Part shown: one piece after another, positions 47,001-57,659 of the stretch | Layout of the letters: each line of letters opens with the position of its first letter | Position numbering within the stretch: position 1 is the stretch's first letter | NCBI RefSeq assembly: GCF_000003815.2 | Contig: NC_049996.1 | Coordinates: 5,536,012 to 5,600,011 of the forward strand | Origin: Branchiostoma floridae | Taxonomy: Eukaryota > Chordata > Leptocardii > Amphioxiformes > Branchiostomatidae | Reading direction: 5' to 3' | Length of the DNA: 64,000 bases | Notes under the pieces: generated by a model | Databases searched by the model: none | Told to the model about the DNA's origin: nothing | What the model saw: the letters and a program-made list of their open reading frames with translations, nothing else | Made by a program: the position numbers and the translations under genes

Positions 47001-50000
47001 ACCCACCCCTAATGCAATAAGGTTAGCTGCGAGCATTATTGGGAAATAGGCATGCACAGCAGTCAGCCACCCTGACAAAGATAAACAAAATATGCAAATA
47101 CCATCCATAATATTTATTATTGATTTTACTACTAGGGAACTTTGATGAAAATAGCGTGTTAATACAAAATTAATACAAAAGCATATGACGGGCACAGGGA
47201 GTGTTTTGTTGGCTAGACCAAATTAGTGTACGTACCTTCTTCTTATAGGTACGTCTTTCATGTTCTCAGCTCCCTTAAGGAACGCCTGCTTGTCAGAGGT
47301 CTTGACTGTTGCCAGTCTTCCTCCACGGTCCTTACAAAATTGCTTAGCTTGTGCATAACTCATTTCATCTGTTTGTCGTGAAAACCAGTGGCACCGTTTT
47401 TTGTAGATGTCAAAGTTGTCCACTGGGAAGTTGTACTGAGTGTGACAGCCTAACAGAAACAAAGGAGTGAATTTCAGCCATTAGATATCACAAAACAGCA
47501 GTTAGAAATCATTGAATAGATTATGAGAAGTTCGTAGTTATCTGACACCATTAGCTATTTACTCTCTGTGAATTGGTACAATTTCGGGTTATTTTGCCAA
47601 TATCTTGGAGGAGAATCCGTTTGGATAATCATCCAACATTGTAACTTCATACTAAATGTTCATGGTCCTTTTTCTGCCCTTACAAAATAAAAGAACTACA
47701 GGCTGAAATAACAAATGGAATGCTTGTCTGCTTGTTGGTATGTTCTTTGTGCCTGAAAATCAGTGATAGTCTAACTTAATTGTACAATTATTATGAAGTT
47801 CAACTTAGTTCCAAAACAAAAGAAGAACTCATCATAAATTTTCGGCCAATCTCGCCGACCTTTGTCATATGTCTGAGTCGCTGTACTAACGTTCCGGCAG
47901 TTGGAAGTAAGATGACGTCAGGAGTGAATCGTAGATGGCGGGAAGACAGAATCTGCCACCGTCACGGTCTATGATTCACTCCTGACGTCATCTCTTCTGA
48001 CTCCAGGAACGCCAGTAAAGCGAATCAGACATAAGACAAAGGTCGGCTAGATGGACCGAAAATTTATGGTGAGTTCTTTTTTTGTGTTGGAACAAACCTC
48101 AAGTTTGTAATTGTGTATTCTACCAACACAGATGAGTTTTCATTCAAATACATTGTACATTTTAAGGAGTATGATGAAAATGAAAGCATTTAAAGGTAAG
48201 AGACAAATAACTACCGGTACATCCATATGCTACCTTCATTTAATTGATGAAAAAGAGTTTAAATTCAAGGTAGACTTAATATAGTACTTACGATTTATAT
48301 GCTCATGGTTAAATCTACATGTACATTAAGGAATTTTGAATGGTCAAATATGGATAATGGTGAAGTCTCACTCCTGCAAGTAGGACCACTTCCAGCCCAG
48401 GTGCCATCAGCTTGGCAGGTAAGAGTAGAAACACCTATCAAGATGTACCCCTCAGAAGAAATGAGGACCGCTCGGACTAAGGTCACCATTAGCTGGAGCC
48501 GACAATGCTGGACAGAGAACAGCTGAAACAGCAGGGAAGAAATTGCACAACTTAGGAAATGATTTTAACGGAAACTATACCACTATAAGCTTACAGATGT
48601 GCCCTCTTCGTCAGAGACTGTCAAATATTTTCGCATTTCACTGTTTAGCCATAACCAAAGCTGTAGGGCTGATATTATTTAGGATTTTACAATGGTCAAT
48701 ACAGTCCTTCCAGCGGTGCTTGAGTTGCACACAGACACACACACACACACACACACTAGTGAATATATGCCCATTTCATGTAGATAATAATAAAACTAAG
48801 AGTAACCTGGACAAGAAACTCCCGAGTCGCAGTTTTGTGTCTCCTCAGTATCTCCATCACACTCCGCCCCACCGTGAGCTGGTGCCGGATTGGTGCAGCT
48901 TCGGTCCCGAGTCTGCGTACCGACTCCACACGTCACGCTGCAGGCAGACCATGGGCTCCAGTCAGACCAGCCTCCATCAACTACATAGAAACACAAAGAG
49001 TTAGTCTGGAACAAACTAAAAAAAAAAAACCTTTTCAAGACGATCACTGCTGGAGAAATATTGACTTTCCTTTTAAGGGCTTAAAGAGGAAAAGCTAAAA
49101 TGGCACATGAATATGTTACTAAAAAAATGAATATGCTACTAAAAGTTTGTCTATGATAACAACTTTTTCATGCGAATTTGGGGACAAAATTGCAGAGATC
49201 AACAAGGACTTAATTAAATGATCCAATGAATATTTGATTTATAACGAATCTGTGGACTGATCATTTCATACTTTCACAATGACAAGGTACTTAACCCTAT
49301 TCAGACCGGGCTTTTTTGGTCATCCCTGGACAGGTGGGGGCTTTTGAGGCCCTCCACTTCTAAGTCCTATAACTCTAAAACGACGTGCCGTAAAGCCACC
49401 AAATTTTCAGGACATGATTTCGACATAATATCTGACAAGTATGTGACGTTTGACGTTACGTTGACGTAAGATGACGTAATTATGACGTCATCAATTCTAT
49501 TACATTGGCCAAACCCATGAAAAAAGGTTATTCTCAGGAAAACTTCAAGTTATGCTACAAAAATGTAACAACAAGTGCTGATAACAGAATGATAATGTTT
49601 ATTAAGACTTGCGTTGCCAATAGCAACATCAATGACGTCATTATGACGTCATAAAATGACGTCATGCACATCTAAGATACGAGTTGGGCTCCGCCATATT
49701 ATATCCACCACCTTGAATTTTTAAAAATACTTTTTTTGCAACAAATAATCACAAAGGGCAATGGAAATAGACTAAATTCATTCATTTAGATGGTTTTTGA
49801 TGAAAAAATACCAGGTAGTTACAAATTTTAAGGGATAATTAGCTTGTTATTCTTGATCTGGCCATTCGGTCCGCCATCTTGGATTTTGGGCTGATGACGT
49901 CATCAAATTAGCATAATTTATGCATATATAATTATGAAAGATATGCTGAATAATATAAGATTTTATTTATGTAACAAAATTGCAGTAATATAGCAAATAA

Positions 50001-53000
50001 ATGTGAAAAATATATAGTTAGAACCAAAAATAGTGATTCTTGGCAAAACTGCCTGTCAACGAACGGTTGCCATGGCAACAAGAAAAAATGAAAAATTTGT
50101 TTAACTTCGTAAAATTGTTGCCAACAATATTTTAGGAAAACTCACCAAATTTGGTGGCTCTAGCGTAAGCCGTTCTGGCTTTATAGGACATCGAAGTTAG
50201 CGCAGGCCTCAAAAGCCCCCCCCCCCCCGGTCTGAATAGGGTTAAGACAATCTAGATGTGCATGTCAAAGGATTAGTTACCTGGACAAGAAACTCCCGCG
50301 TCGCAGTTTTGTGTTTCCCCAGTATCTCCATCACACTCCGCCCCGCCGTGAGCTGGTGCCGGATTGGTGCAGCTTCGGTTCCGAGTCTGCGTACCGACTC
50401 TTACCGTTTTCTTATCAAGGGCTAAAAGAGGACAAGCTAAAATGACACACCTGAATGCTATTAATACTATGTCTATAATCTTGTAGATATGAAAGCTTTC
50501 ATCAAAACCATCTATGAGCCAATAAAATGATTATTTGATTCGAAATGGCATATTAAGCATTTCGTTTTTTGCCTGTTTCATTAAAAATTCTAAAAATTGA
50601 AGGATGGCACCTTAAGCTTAGAAATACAAATACATTTATTGAACAACAATAGAACCTAGAGTTACCTGGACAGAAAACTCCCGAGTCGCAGTTTTGTGTC
50701 TCCCCAGTATCTCCATCACACTCCGCCCCGCCGTGCTCTGGTGCCGGATTGGTGCAGCTTCGGTCCTGAGTCTGCGTACCGACTCCACACGTCACGCTGC
50801 AGTCAGACCATGAGCTCCAGTCAGACCAGCCGCCATTAACTATATGGAAAACACAAAAGAGTTAGTCTGGAACAAACTGGAAATAAAGCTTTCAAGACGA
50901 CTACTACAGAAACACTTAAGACTTTTCTGATAAAGGGCTTAAAGAGGACAAGATAAAATGGCACATGAATGCTATTAATAGTTTGTCTATGATCACAATG
51001 TTTCATGCAGATTTTAACGGTTTTATATAAATTATGCAACAAAATGATTGTTTTAGAAATGACATATGTATTGTGTGCCTTTTGTGTTTTCCATTGACAA
51101 TTTTAATCATTCAAAGACGACACCTTACAAATACAAAAATAGCAGCAACTGTTACTATAACAATAGAAATTCGAGTTACCTGGACAAGAAACTCCCGCGT
51201 CGCAGTTTTGTGTTTCCCCAGTATCTCCATCACACTCCGCCCCGCCGTGAGCTGGTGCCGGATTGGTGCAGCTTCGGTCCCGAGTCTGCGTACCGACTCC
51301 ACACGTCACGCTGCAGTCAGACCATGCGCTCCAGTCAGACCAGCCGCCATTAACTACACGGAGAACACAGAAGAGTTTGTCGGGAACAAACTAAAAGAAA
51401 CCCTTTTCAAGACGAATACTGCTGGAGAAATATTGACTTTCCCTTTAAGGGCTTAAAGAGGACAAGCTAAAATGGCACATGAATATGCTATTATTAATGA
51501 ATATGCTATTAAAAGTATGTCTATGATAACAACTTTTTTATGCGAATTTGAATGGCTTTATAGATTAATTCAATAAAGTAATTATTTGATTCAAAATGGA
51601 ATGTGCCTTGTGTATATTTTGCCTTTTCCTTTGATGATTTGTATAATTCAAAGATGACACTGTATCAATAAAAAACACAACAACCTAGAGTTACCTGGAC
51701 AACTCCCGAAATGGCGGGAAAACGACAGCTTTGATTGACAACGGCCCTACGGATCTTGCATAGTCTCATTTATGGGCTTCAGCCTCGGTCAAAACAACAG
51801 GATTGCTGAAAAATTTAGTATATTTCGAAGTATCAACACTTGTTAGTTGAAACTGTCCGCGGCTATTTTGTTTTTGTTTTTAAGTATTTTCACTGGAGCT
51901 AATTTTCATCGAAAAATTAGAAAAATCACAAGCTTTTTGCTTTTTTTGGCCTAAAAATGTTTCCTTCACTTTAGGCAAAATAGCCGCGGATAAAATTTAA
52001 GAGGTAAGCTCTTATCTTGATGAATATAAAGGCTAAACGTGCTGTCCTCGCCAAGGCTCGAACATATGAAGTGAACGATGTTTTTTTAACTAAAATGTGA
52101 ATTTCTAACCCAAAATTCCAGCATTCACATACAAATCCACAAGTTTCTAGTACATTTTAAACAGTTCAAGCATTGTGTGAAGTTTCATCTTGATACGACT
52201 ACGCAGCAAAAAGTTATGAGGATCTAAGCGTTTTAACATAGCTACACGCGTGTCACAGGCCTTAAGTCACCCGAGCGTACTAGCAGAGACCAAAGATGGC
52301 AACGAAGCTTCAAGGTGTCCAAAGGTGCCACGTAGGGGTCACGCCCGAAAATGGAAAAAAGGCAGCCCTGATCACAGTTTACTCTTTTTTTTCACGCCAC
52401 CTATCTGATTATCAGATGTCTACTGACGCTGAACCTGCACGTGTAGACACACCATACTCCAATGGAGTGGCTGTCCATCATCACTGAAGAGTAATGACAA
52501 CAATGATTTAAAATTTTGTTTATATTAATAAAGAACTTCATAGTTTACTATATTTTGCCTGGAAATTTTAGTTATGCGCCTTATTTCTGGGGAAGGCTGA
52601 AAACGTATAGATCACCCCGGAGTTGCTTTAAGGTAAAGACAGAACGATTGAGAAGCACTTACTTCATAATGAAGCTCATCATATAAAGACACTTTAAGCC
52701 TTCAAAGATTTTGTCTCCGACTGGTACCTAAGGTCCTCCTCTGTTAAAGATGGGCTTGTGACGTAAGCGTAATGTGAGATTCATTAATCTTGCGCGACAA
52801 TTATATAAACGAATTTTGGACGATGCATAGCAACAAGAACAACCGCAGGCTTTGTTCTCCTCTCTTAGTCACTCTTACGTAGAAATGCATTTTTTCAACA
52901 TGAACTTGATCCGTTTTGTAATTTGTGTGCTTCTAGCTTAATGATTACACATACTTGAACTGCTGCTAGGGGAACACTGGAAAGGACATCAGTGAATCAT

Positions 53001-55420
53001 TTTGTAAAGTTTGAAAAAAATACAACAGTGGTATTGTGATGCACTATAAGTTGGAATTGATACTGAAAAAAAGTTGTTTATAGTATGCTTTTTGTGGTAA
53101 AATATATTACATTTAAGCTCATTTTTTTACATTGTGTTTCTTTAAGTTATAGGGCATTTTACCAAGCATGCCTTTCAGAAGCATTACCACGAAAATTCAA
53201 CAACTAATATGATACTACTTTAAATTCAAATAAAACAAGTATGAAGCGTTTGCTCAAAACAACAGCTGTGGTAACTCTTAGCATCAGCATGGTTTTAAAA
53301 CTAATTTTTTTTTCTAGATTGAACATCGGCGTGTCCCGCTTTAGGTAATACTATTATGGCCTTAGCTTTCTAGAATGGAGCGTTAATGTAGTTTGCATTT
53401 GGTTAGACTGCAGTCAAAGGCAGCATTGTTTCTTTCACCACGCTTTCAAGCTGTTACCTCCGTGAGAAATGGAGATGAATTTTTTACTCTTTATGAACTG
53501 TTCGTGTGCGTGTGTGAAATGGAGAATAAGCCTTCTTACACTAGTTACCACGCATACGCGGGTGAAAGGAACTCTGGGTAATATGTCAAAGCTGTAGGCC
53601 CTCAGACGTCAACAGTCTCGTCTCTACCAGTGTTTTGATTTGTGTAACAATGTCCGGAACGTAATGGCGCCGACAAAATGTCGGGATGTTGATTTTCTGG
53701 GGTCTTCAACTTTGACATATTATTCAGTCCTTTCACCCGCGCATGCGTGGCGAATAGTGTGATAAGGCTTATATTGTAAGAACATCTGGATAAATTGCGC
53801 TACGGCCACAGCAAGTAATTTTTATGGATGAAAAAATTGTTACAATGTCAATAAAGCTGTTAGTTTTTGCTTTTATTGCATCATTTCTTCCAAGTATTGT
53901 AATTATACCCACAAAGGTTAAGAGTTGCAGAGAACAGGGCACAGAAATTTTGGGTTTCATGGAACGTTTACAATCCTTTGCAATAAACTTTTTTTTAGAG
54001 CATGGCTCAAAATACCACCTGCATTTGCAGGTTAGTATAGTGCAGCTGTGCAGGTATTTCTGGTGTCTACATGCACTGGTCCATGCACTGGGTTTTATAC
54101 ATAAATGTCCCATGAAGTAGGTGTATGTTGATTGTTATTAGCAGTATTGACTGTTAAGTATATCAGATCAAAATATCAATGGTTCCTGAACAATTTTAGT
54201 ATGCTCCATACTTCGAAATTTAGAATGGTGCAGGTTAGATTTGCCTGGTGCAGGTAATTTCCAATGTAGGTATGCAGAAAGAACTATTTTGAGCCCTGAG
54301 AAAACTAAATTTCAAGTACATACCCCTACTACACACGAGGTTGGTTCCACTCCAGCGTCCAGAAGAGCAGGTCCTCACGGTACTACCGGAGACTTGCGTG
54401 TAGCCAGACCAGCACCGGTAGGTAAACCTCTCCCCATTTGTGTATGGGTAGTAACAGCACTACCAGGGACCCCCTAAATGTTGAAATGCTGTTATTTACG
54501 TTGTATAACTTGAGTAATCTCTCTTGCCCTCGACTTTTTCCAATTTTTTTTTCAAATATTTTTTTTTTCGACCGACCGACCGACCGACCCATTTTTGTCG
54601 AGAAATAACAAATAAAATTGGTGAGAACTAGTAGTTCTCTACTAGCCACCGACGATTGTTGACGGGCTTCTCTTGTTTGCATTCTCATACATCAGTCCTA
54701 TCAGCACTCGCGGGCGGGTGCATTACGGCAAATAAAAAAAATCATATATTGATAAAGCCAATGCATAAGACTGCTTGCAAAACACTAGTTCTCTTAGTAC
54801 CAGACATGAAAGTATACATTCCATCAACGAAAGAGTTATATATATATTAGTGTAAGTATTAAACCGCTATTCATAATAAATAATGTAATACTGACTGACT
54901 AATTTCATTTATATTGATGTCTTATGTAACAGGCCAAAACTTTTCAGAAAAATCTTAATGGCTTAGTCTCTGAAAGTTTTTACCGCTACTGGGTAATTTA
55001 CTAATTATACCTACAAGAAAGATGTGTGTTATCGTCTTAGCGGTATAGCGGAAATTTCATATTTATACGGTTTTAGCCCAAAATATGACATTATGGCATC
55101 ATATTAAGTCACAATGCGTTATAACAATACCAAAACTGCGGAAAATATAAAACTTTACTAGTACATCATCTACTCTAAATTTGGTTATCGTTACCCAAAC
55201 CGTTTTGAAATCACGAAGGGGGGGGGGAGTAAAAGACCCCGCCCCAGGAATACAAAGAGACGGTCTTGATAGAATATTATAGAGCCAGGTCACATACAAC
55301 TCAGATTGATATTTATTTTAGGTCCTTACCTGTACGACGACGTCGACGTCGGCGGCGAAACCATCCGTCTGACTCGAGAACAAGTGCAGATATCAGAAGG
55401 AGAAGAGACAAGTTGCGCAT
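44017..55420 (-). CDS. Secreted TSP1-CCP-C-type lectin protein
   Basis: Exons (minus): 55420-55330, 51353-51180, 50839-50666, 48980-48807, 48522-48372, 47449-47236, 44510-44305, 44033-44017; all junctions are phase 1 except the phase 2 one inside the lectin domain. Exon 1 gives a signal peptide ([19 protein letters not shown]) then W-F and eight arginines. Three 58-residue TSP1 repeats each have six cysteines, WSDWS C-mannosylation and CSVTCG O-fucosylation motifs. The CCP exon is 151 nt, not a multiple of 3. The lectin domain has [15 protein letters not shown] and LLICEM, but no EPN/QPD or WND, so sugar binding through calcium is doubtful. The last exon adds DDTMI and stop. An extracellular matrix or immune-recognition role is inferred from architecture. 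The CCP frameshift means this copy may be a pseudogene or skip that exon. Confidence 0.72.
45460..45620 (-). mobile_element. tRNA-derived SINE-like repeat, copy 1
   Basis: On the minus strand it contains GGTTTGCATGTTGGACTTGTAATC, resembling a tRNA D-arm to anticodon-arm (loop CTTGTAA, Thr-like), followed by a B-box-like GGTTCCATTCC (45512-45522). A second copy lies 120 bp to the right in the same orientation. Both sit in the intron between the two lectin exons. Not a functional tRNA: no acceptor stem closes it. Confidence 0.6.
45744..45926 (-). mobile_element. tRNA-derived SINE-like repeat, copy 2
   Basis: Shares GTGTAACAGTGGGGTTCAAG at the 5' end (minus strand), GGTGTTGTGGTAATTGCACG, and the B-box-like GGTTCCATTCCGGG (about 45814-45824) with copy 1; it carries a 20-bp insertion near the 3' end that copy 1 lacks. 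Confidence 0.6.
47808..48093. repeat. Foldback element with about 120-bp arms
   Basis: The left arm (GTTCCAAAACAAAAGAAGAA to GATGACGTCAGGAGTGAATC) pairs with the right arm over its whole length at roughly 80 per cent identity, with a loop of about 40 bp near 47930-47970. Both arms contain a TGACGTCA palindrome. It sits in the intron between the CCP and lectin exons. Confidence 0.88.
49295..50241. mobile_element. Full piggyBac-like MITE (947 bp) with TTAA duplication
   Basis: Starts CCCTATTCAGACCGGG and ends CCGGTCTGAATAGGG, flanked by TTAA at 49291-49294 and 50242-50245. The body contains GTTGCCATGGCAACAAG and CATCTTGGATTTT blocks shared with 22426-23311. It is inserted in an intron of the lectin gene, 40 bp from a truncated TSP1 exon. 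No transposase frame. Confidence 0.85.
50281..50400 (-). pseudogene. Truncated TSP1 exon
   Basis: The last 120 nt of a TSP1 exon ([15 protein letters not shown] onward) with an intact donor at 50280. Its first 54 nt, encoding the WSxW motif, the first cysteines and the acceptor, are gone and replaced by intron-like sequence that elsewhere follows a TSP1 exon start. It cannot be spliced as a normal exon. It lies beside the MITE at 49295-50241. Confidence 0.85.
51686..51710 (-). pseudogene. Remnant of a fifth TSP1 exon (3' end only)
   Basis: AGAGTTACCTGGACAA-ACTCCCGA reproduces the end of a TSP1 exon and its donor, as at 51174-51195, and is then broken off by unrelated sequence beginning AATGGCGGGAAAACG. 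Only about 20 nt of exon remain. Confidence 0.65.
51730..54320. other. Long intron region of the lectin gene, no exon seen
   Basis: AT-rich. A 99-residue plus-strand frame at 53824-54120 has a hydrophobic start but also overlaps an equally long minus-strand frame and no domain is seen. A GC-richer stretch at 52250-52480 was read on both strands without a convincing exon. Confidence 0.5.
54324..54473 (-). pseudogene. CCP/sushi-like exon, interrupted
   Basis: The second half reads like a complement-control module: [20 protein letters not shown] then RWSGTNLVC, with a plausible donor (GTATGT). In the frame set by a phase 1 start, a TAG appears five codons in, while another frame reads GVPGSAVTT, the expected start of such a module. 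A one-base frameshift near 54440 would explain this. Located between the signal-peptide exon and the first TSP1 exon. Confidence 0.45.
54569..54590. repeat. CGAC tetranucleotide microsatellite
   Basis: Five tandem CGAC units after a T-run. Confidence 0.9.
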
Positions 55421-56570
55421 CAACCTAAGAATTAAGAAAGAGAATGAAAATTATTCGAAGTCTGTGCGGTATATGTGTGTGTGTGTGCGCGAAAAATAAT
55501 ACGATTAGAAAAATAACATCTAAATGGAACTGAAATATAACCAGAAACATTTATGTTCTTTTATCATCTCAAAGTATACAATACTTGTTTTGTCGTTGTC
55601 GGTTTGTAGACGAATGATGAGGTATCTTTGACGTCCACCCCACCCCCTTTACCTTTAACAAATACAAATGCAAAAAAAAGTTAAGTAATATAAACTTTCT
55701 CGGCCGCTACAGATATGACACTACAATTAAAGCATGCGTGTGGAACAATCATTACGGCTGTCACCTTGCCTGGCTGGTATAGAATCTGGGGTATCGGACA
55801 CCTGTTTGAAGCGGAAACAATGTGGACATGTCAGTCGTGGACATGTCAGTCCTATTGTTTTCTGACCTGGATAGTAAGGTCTGGAACAATGGATGGGACA
55901 CTGGTCGGGAGCTTTTTTAAAACCGGAAAGGTTAGTGTTATCAGCTAAGCTGATTTTCAAACTGTGGTGAACTGGAATATAGACAGGAGCAAATACATGC
56001 ATATTGTTTAGGTCAATTCTTTATATTTAGATACTTTTGATACCATGGATGGGCACCGCCTTATGCGCCATCTTGGCGCGGGATGGGTTTAACTTTTTTT
56101 AACTAACTTTTGATACCCAAACGGAACTTGGTCCGGTCCAAGAAGGAACTCGTTATATCCCTGTCACGTTTGGCAAAAACTCAATCGGACGTCGATTCCG
56201 TGGTAATCGTCCGAGCCTCGCTTATAAAAATAGATTTATTGCACAACAATTATACAGGGTACAATGACAATGACAAGAGAGTATTGCTTAAATCTGACAG
56301 GAATGTTTTTCAGGTGAACAATACGCGCAACCCTCTGTCGATCTTAAACATGGCCGATCTTCCATCGATACACCCGAAGATCGTGGATAATGTGACAGGG
56401 GTAAACTGTGCTTATCCACGCATGACAGGGACAACAAAAGGGTCAGATATGCCTTAAACAGCGGCATTGTTGTTCTGATTTGACATGTAAAAGCGGTTTG
56501 GGGAGGGATTTCGACCAAAGCATATCCAGAACACAAGGCAATGATACTGACAGTGTTAATGTTACAATTG
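55421..56570. other. Upstream flank of the lectin gene
   Basis: No supported gene. A block at 55760-55915 (CTTGCCTGGCTGG, AATCTGGGGTATCGGACAC, TGACCTGGATAGT, GGGACACTGGTC) resembles 58993-59098 in the same orientation, so it is a dispersed repeat. The lectin gene promoter should lie just right of 55420; no TATA-like box was assigned with confidence. Confidence 0.45.
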
Positions 56571-56574
56571 TAAG

Positions 56575-57130
56575 TACGGACTGTTGTCCAGTGTCACTGT
56601 TAATTCCCATACAGGACTGGTGCCCTGTGGTACTAATGATGTTACCATTGTACGTTCCATACAGAACTGCTATCCACTTTTGATGTTATTTAGTGCCATA
56701 CATACAGGACTGGTGTCCTGTGGTACTAATGATGTTACCATTGTACGTTCCATACAGAACTGCTATCCACTTTTGATGTTATTTAGTGCCATACATACAG
56801 GACTGGTGTCCTGTGGTAATGTTACTATTGTAAAGTCCATACAGGACTGCTGTCCAGTTTTAATATTATTTAGTGAAATAAAGGACTGGTGTTAGTGGTA
56901 ATGTTACTATTGTAATTATACGTTCCACACAAAATTGCTATCCAGTTTTGATGTTATTTATTTCCATACGAGACTGTTATCCTGTGGTTATGTTACAATT
57001 GTAAGTTTCATACATGACTACTGTAGAGTGTTAATGTGAACGACTGTACATTGTTAATGCCAAGTTCCATACAAGGCTGATGTCCAATGTTAAATGTTTA
57101 GCTACATACAGGACTTGTGTCATGTTACGT
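56575..57130. repeat. Minisatellite, 93-bp unit decaying rightward
   Basis: The first units share CATACAGGACTGGTGTCCTG, GTGGTACTAATGATGTTACC and GAACTGCTATCCACTTTTG with a 93-bp period (GTGCCATA at 56693 and 56786); later units are increasingly diverged. No coding content. Confidence 0.85.
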
Positions 57131-57204
57131 TCTACTTAGTATTTCCAGGTTTCAATGAAAATAAAAGTTTTACCTACTGTCAAGAAGGAAATGTAAGACC
57201 AATT

Positions 57205-57655
57205 TTACATGCGAAAATGTTTAACCAATTCTCAACACGAAAATGTTAAACCCATTCGCCATACGGAAATGTTTAACGTATTCTCAACACAGAGACGTAA
57301 CACCTATTCTCCATACGGAAATGTTTAACGTATTCTCAACACGGAAATAGTAGACCCATTCTCCATACGGAAATGTTTAACGTATTCTCACCACGGAATT
57401 GTTTGACTCATTCTCCATACGGAAATGTTAGACATATTCTCTATACGGAAATGTTAGACGTATTGTCTATACGGAAATGTTTGACCTATTCTCCATACGG
57501 AAATGTTTGACATATTCTCCATACGGAATTGTTACACCTATTCTCTATACGGAAATGTTTAACCTATTCTCTATATGGAAATGTTTGACCTGTTCCCCAT
57601 ACGGAAATGTTAAGGCCTATTGTCAATACTGAAAAGTTAGATGTATTCTCACTGC
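57205..57655. repeat. Minisatellite, 26-bp unit, about 17 copies
   Basis: ATTCTCCATACGGAAATGTT followed by TGACCT-type bases repeats with a steady 25-27 bp period (ATACGGAA at about 57443, 57469, 57494, 57520, 57547, 57573, 57599). Left units alternate CCATACGG and CAACACGG types. Not CRISPR: there are no unique spacers. Confidence 0.92.
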
Positions 57656-57659
57656 AGAA

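Noticed and set aside
53769-54120. Opposed frames of about 100 residues on both strands
   Set aside because: No domain, no splice context, equal length on both strands in AT-rich DNA; treated as chance.
55266-55499. Plus-strand arginine-rich frame
   Set aside because: It is the antisense of the signal-peptide exon; the minus strand gives a leader peptide and a proper GTAAGG donor.
57205-57655. CRISPR-like regular repeat pattern
   Set aside because: Units are directly adjacent without unique spacers and the genome is animal; it is a minisatellite.
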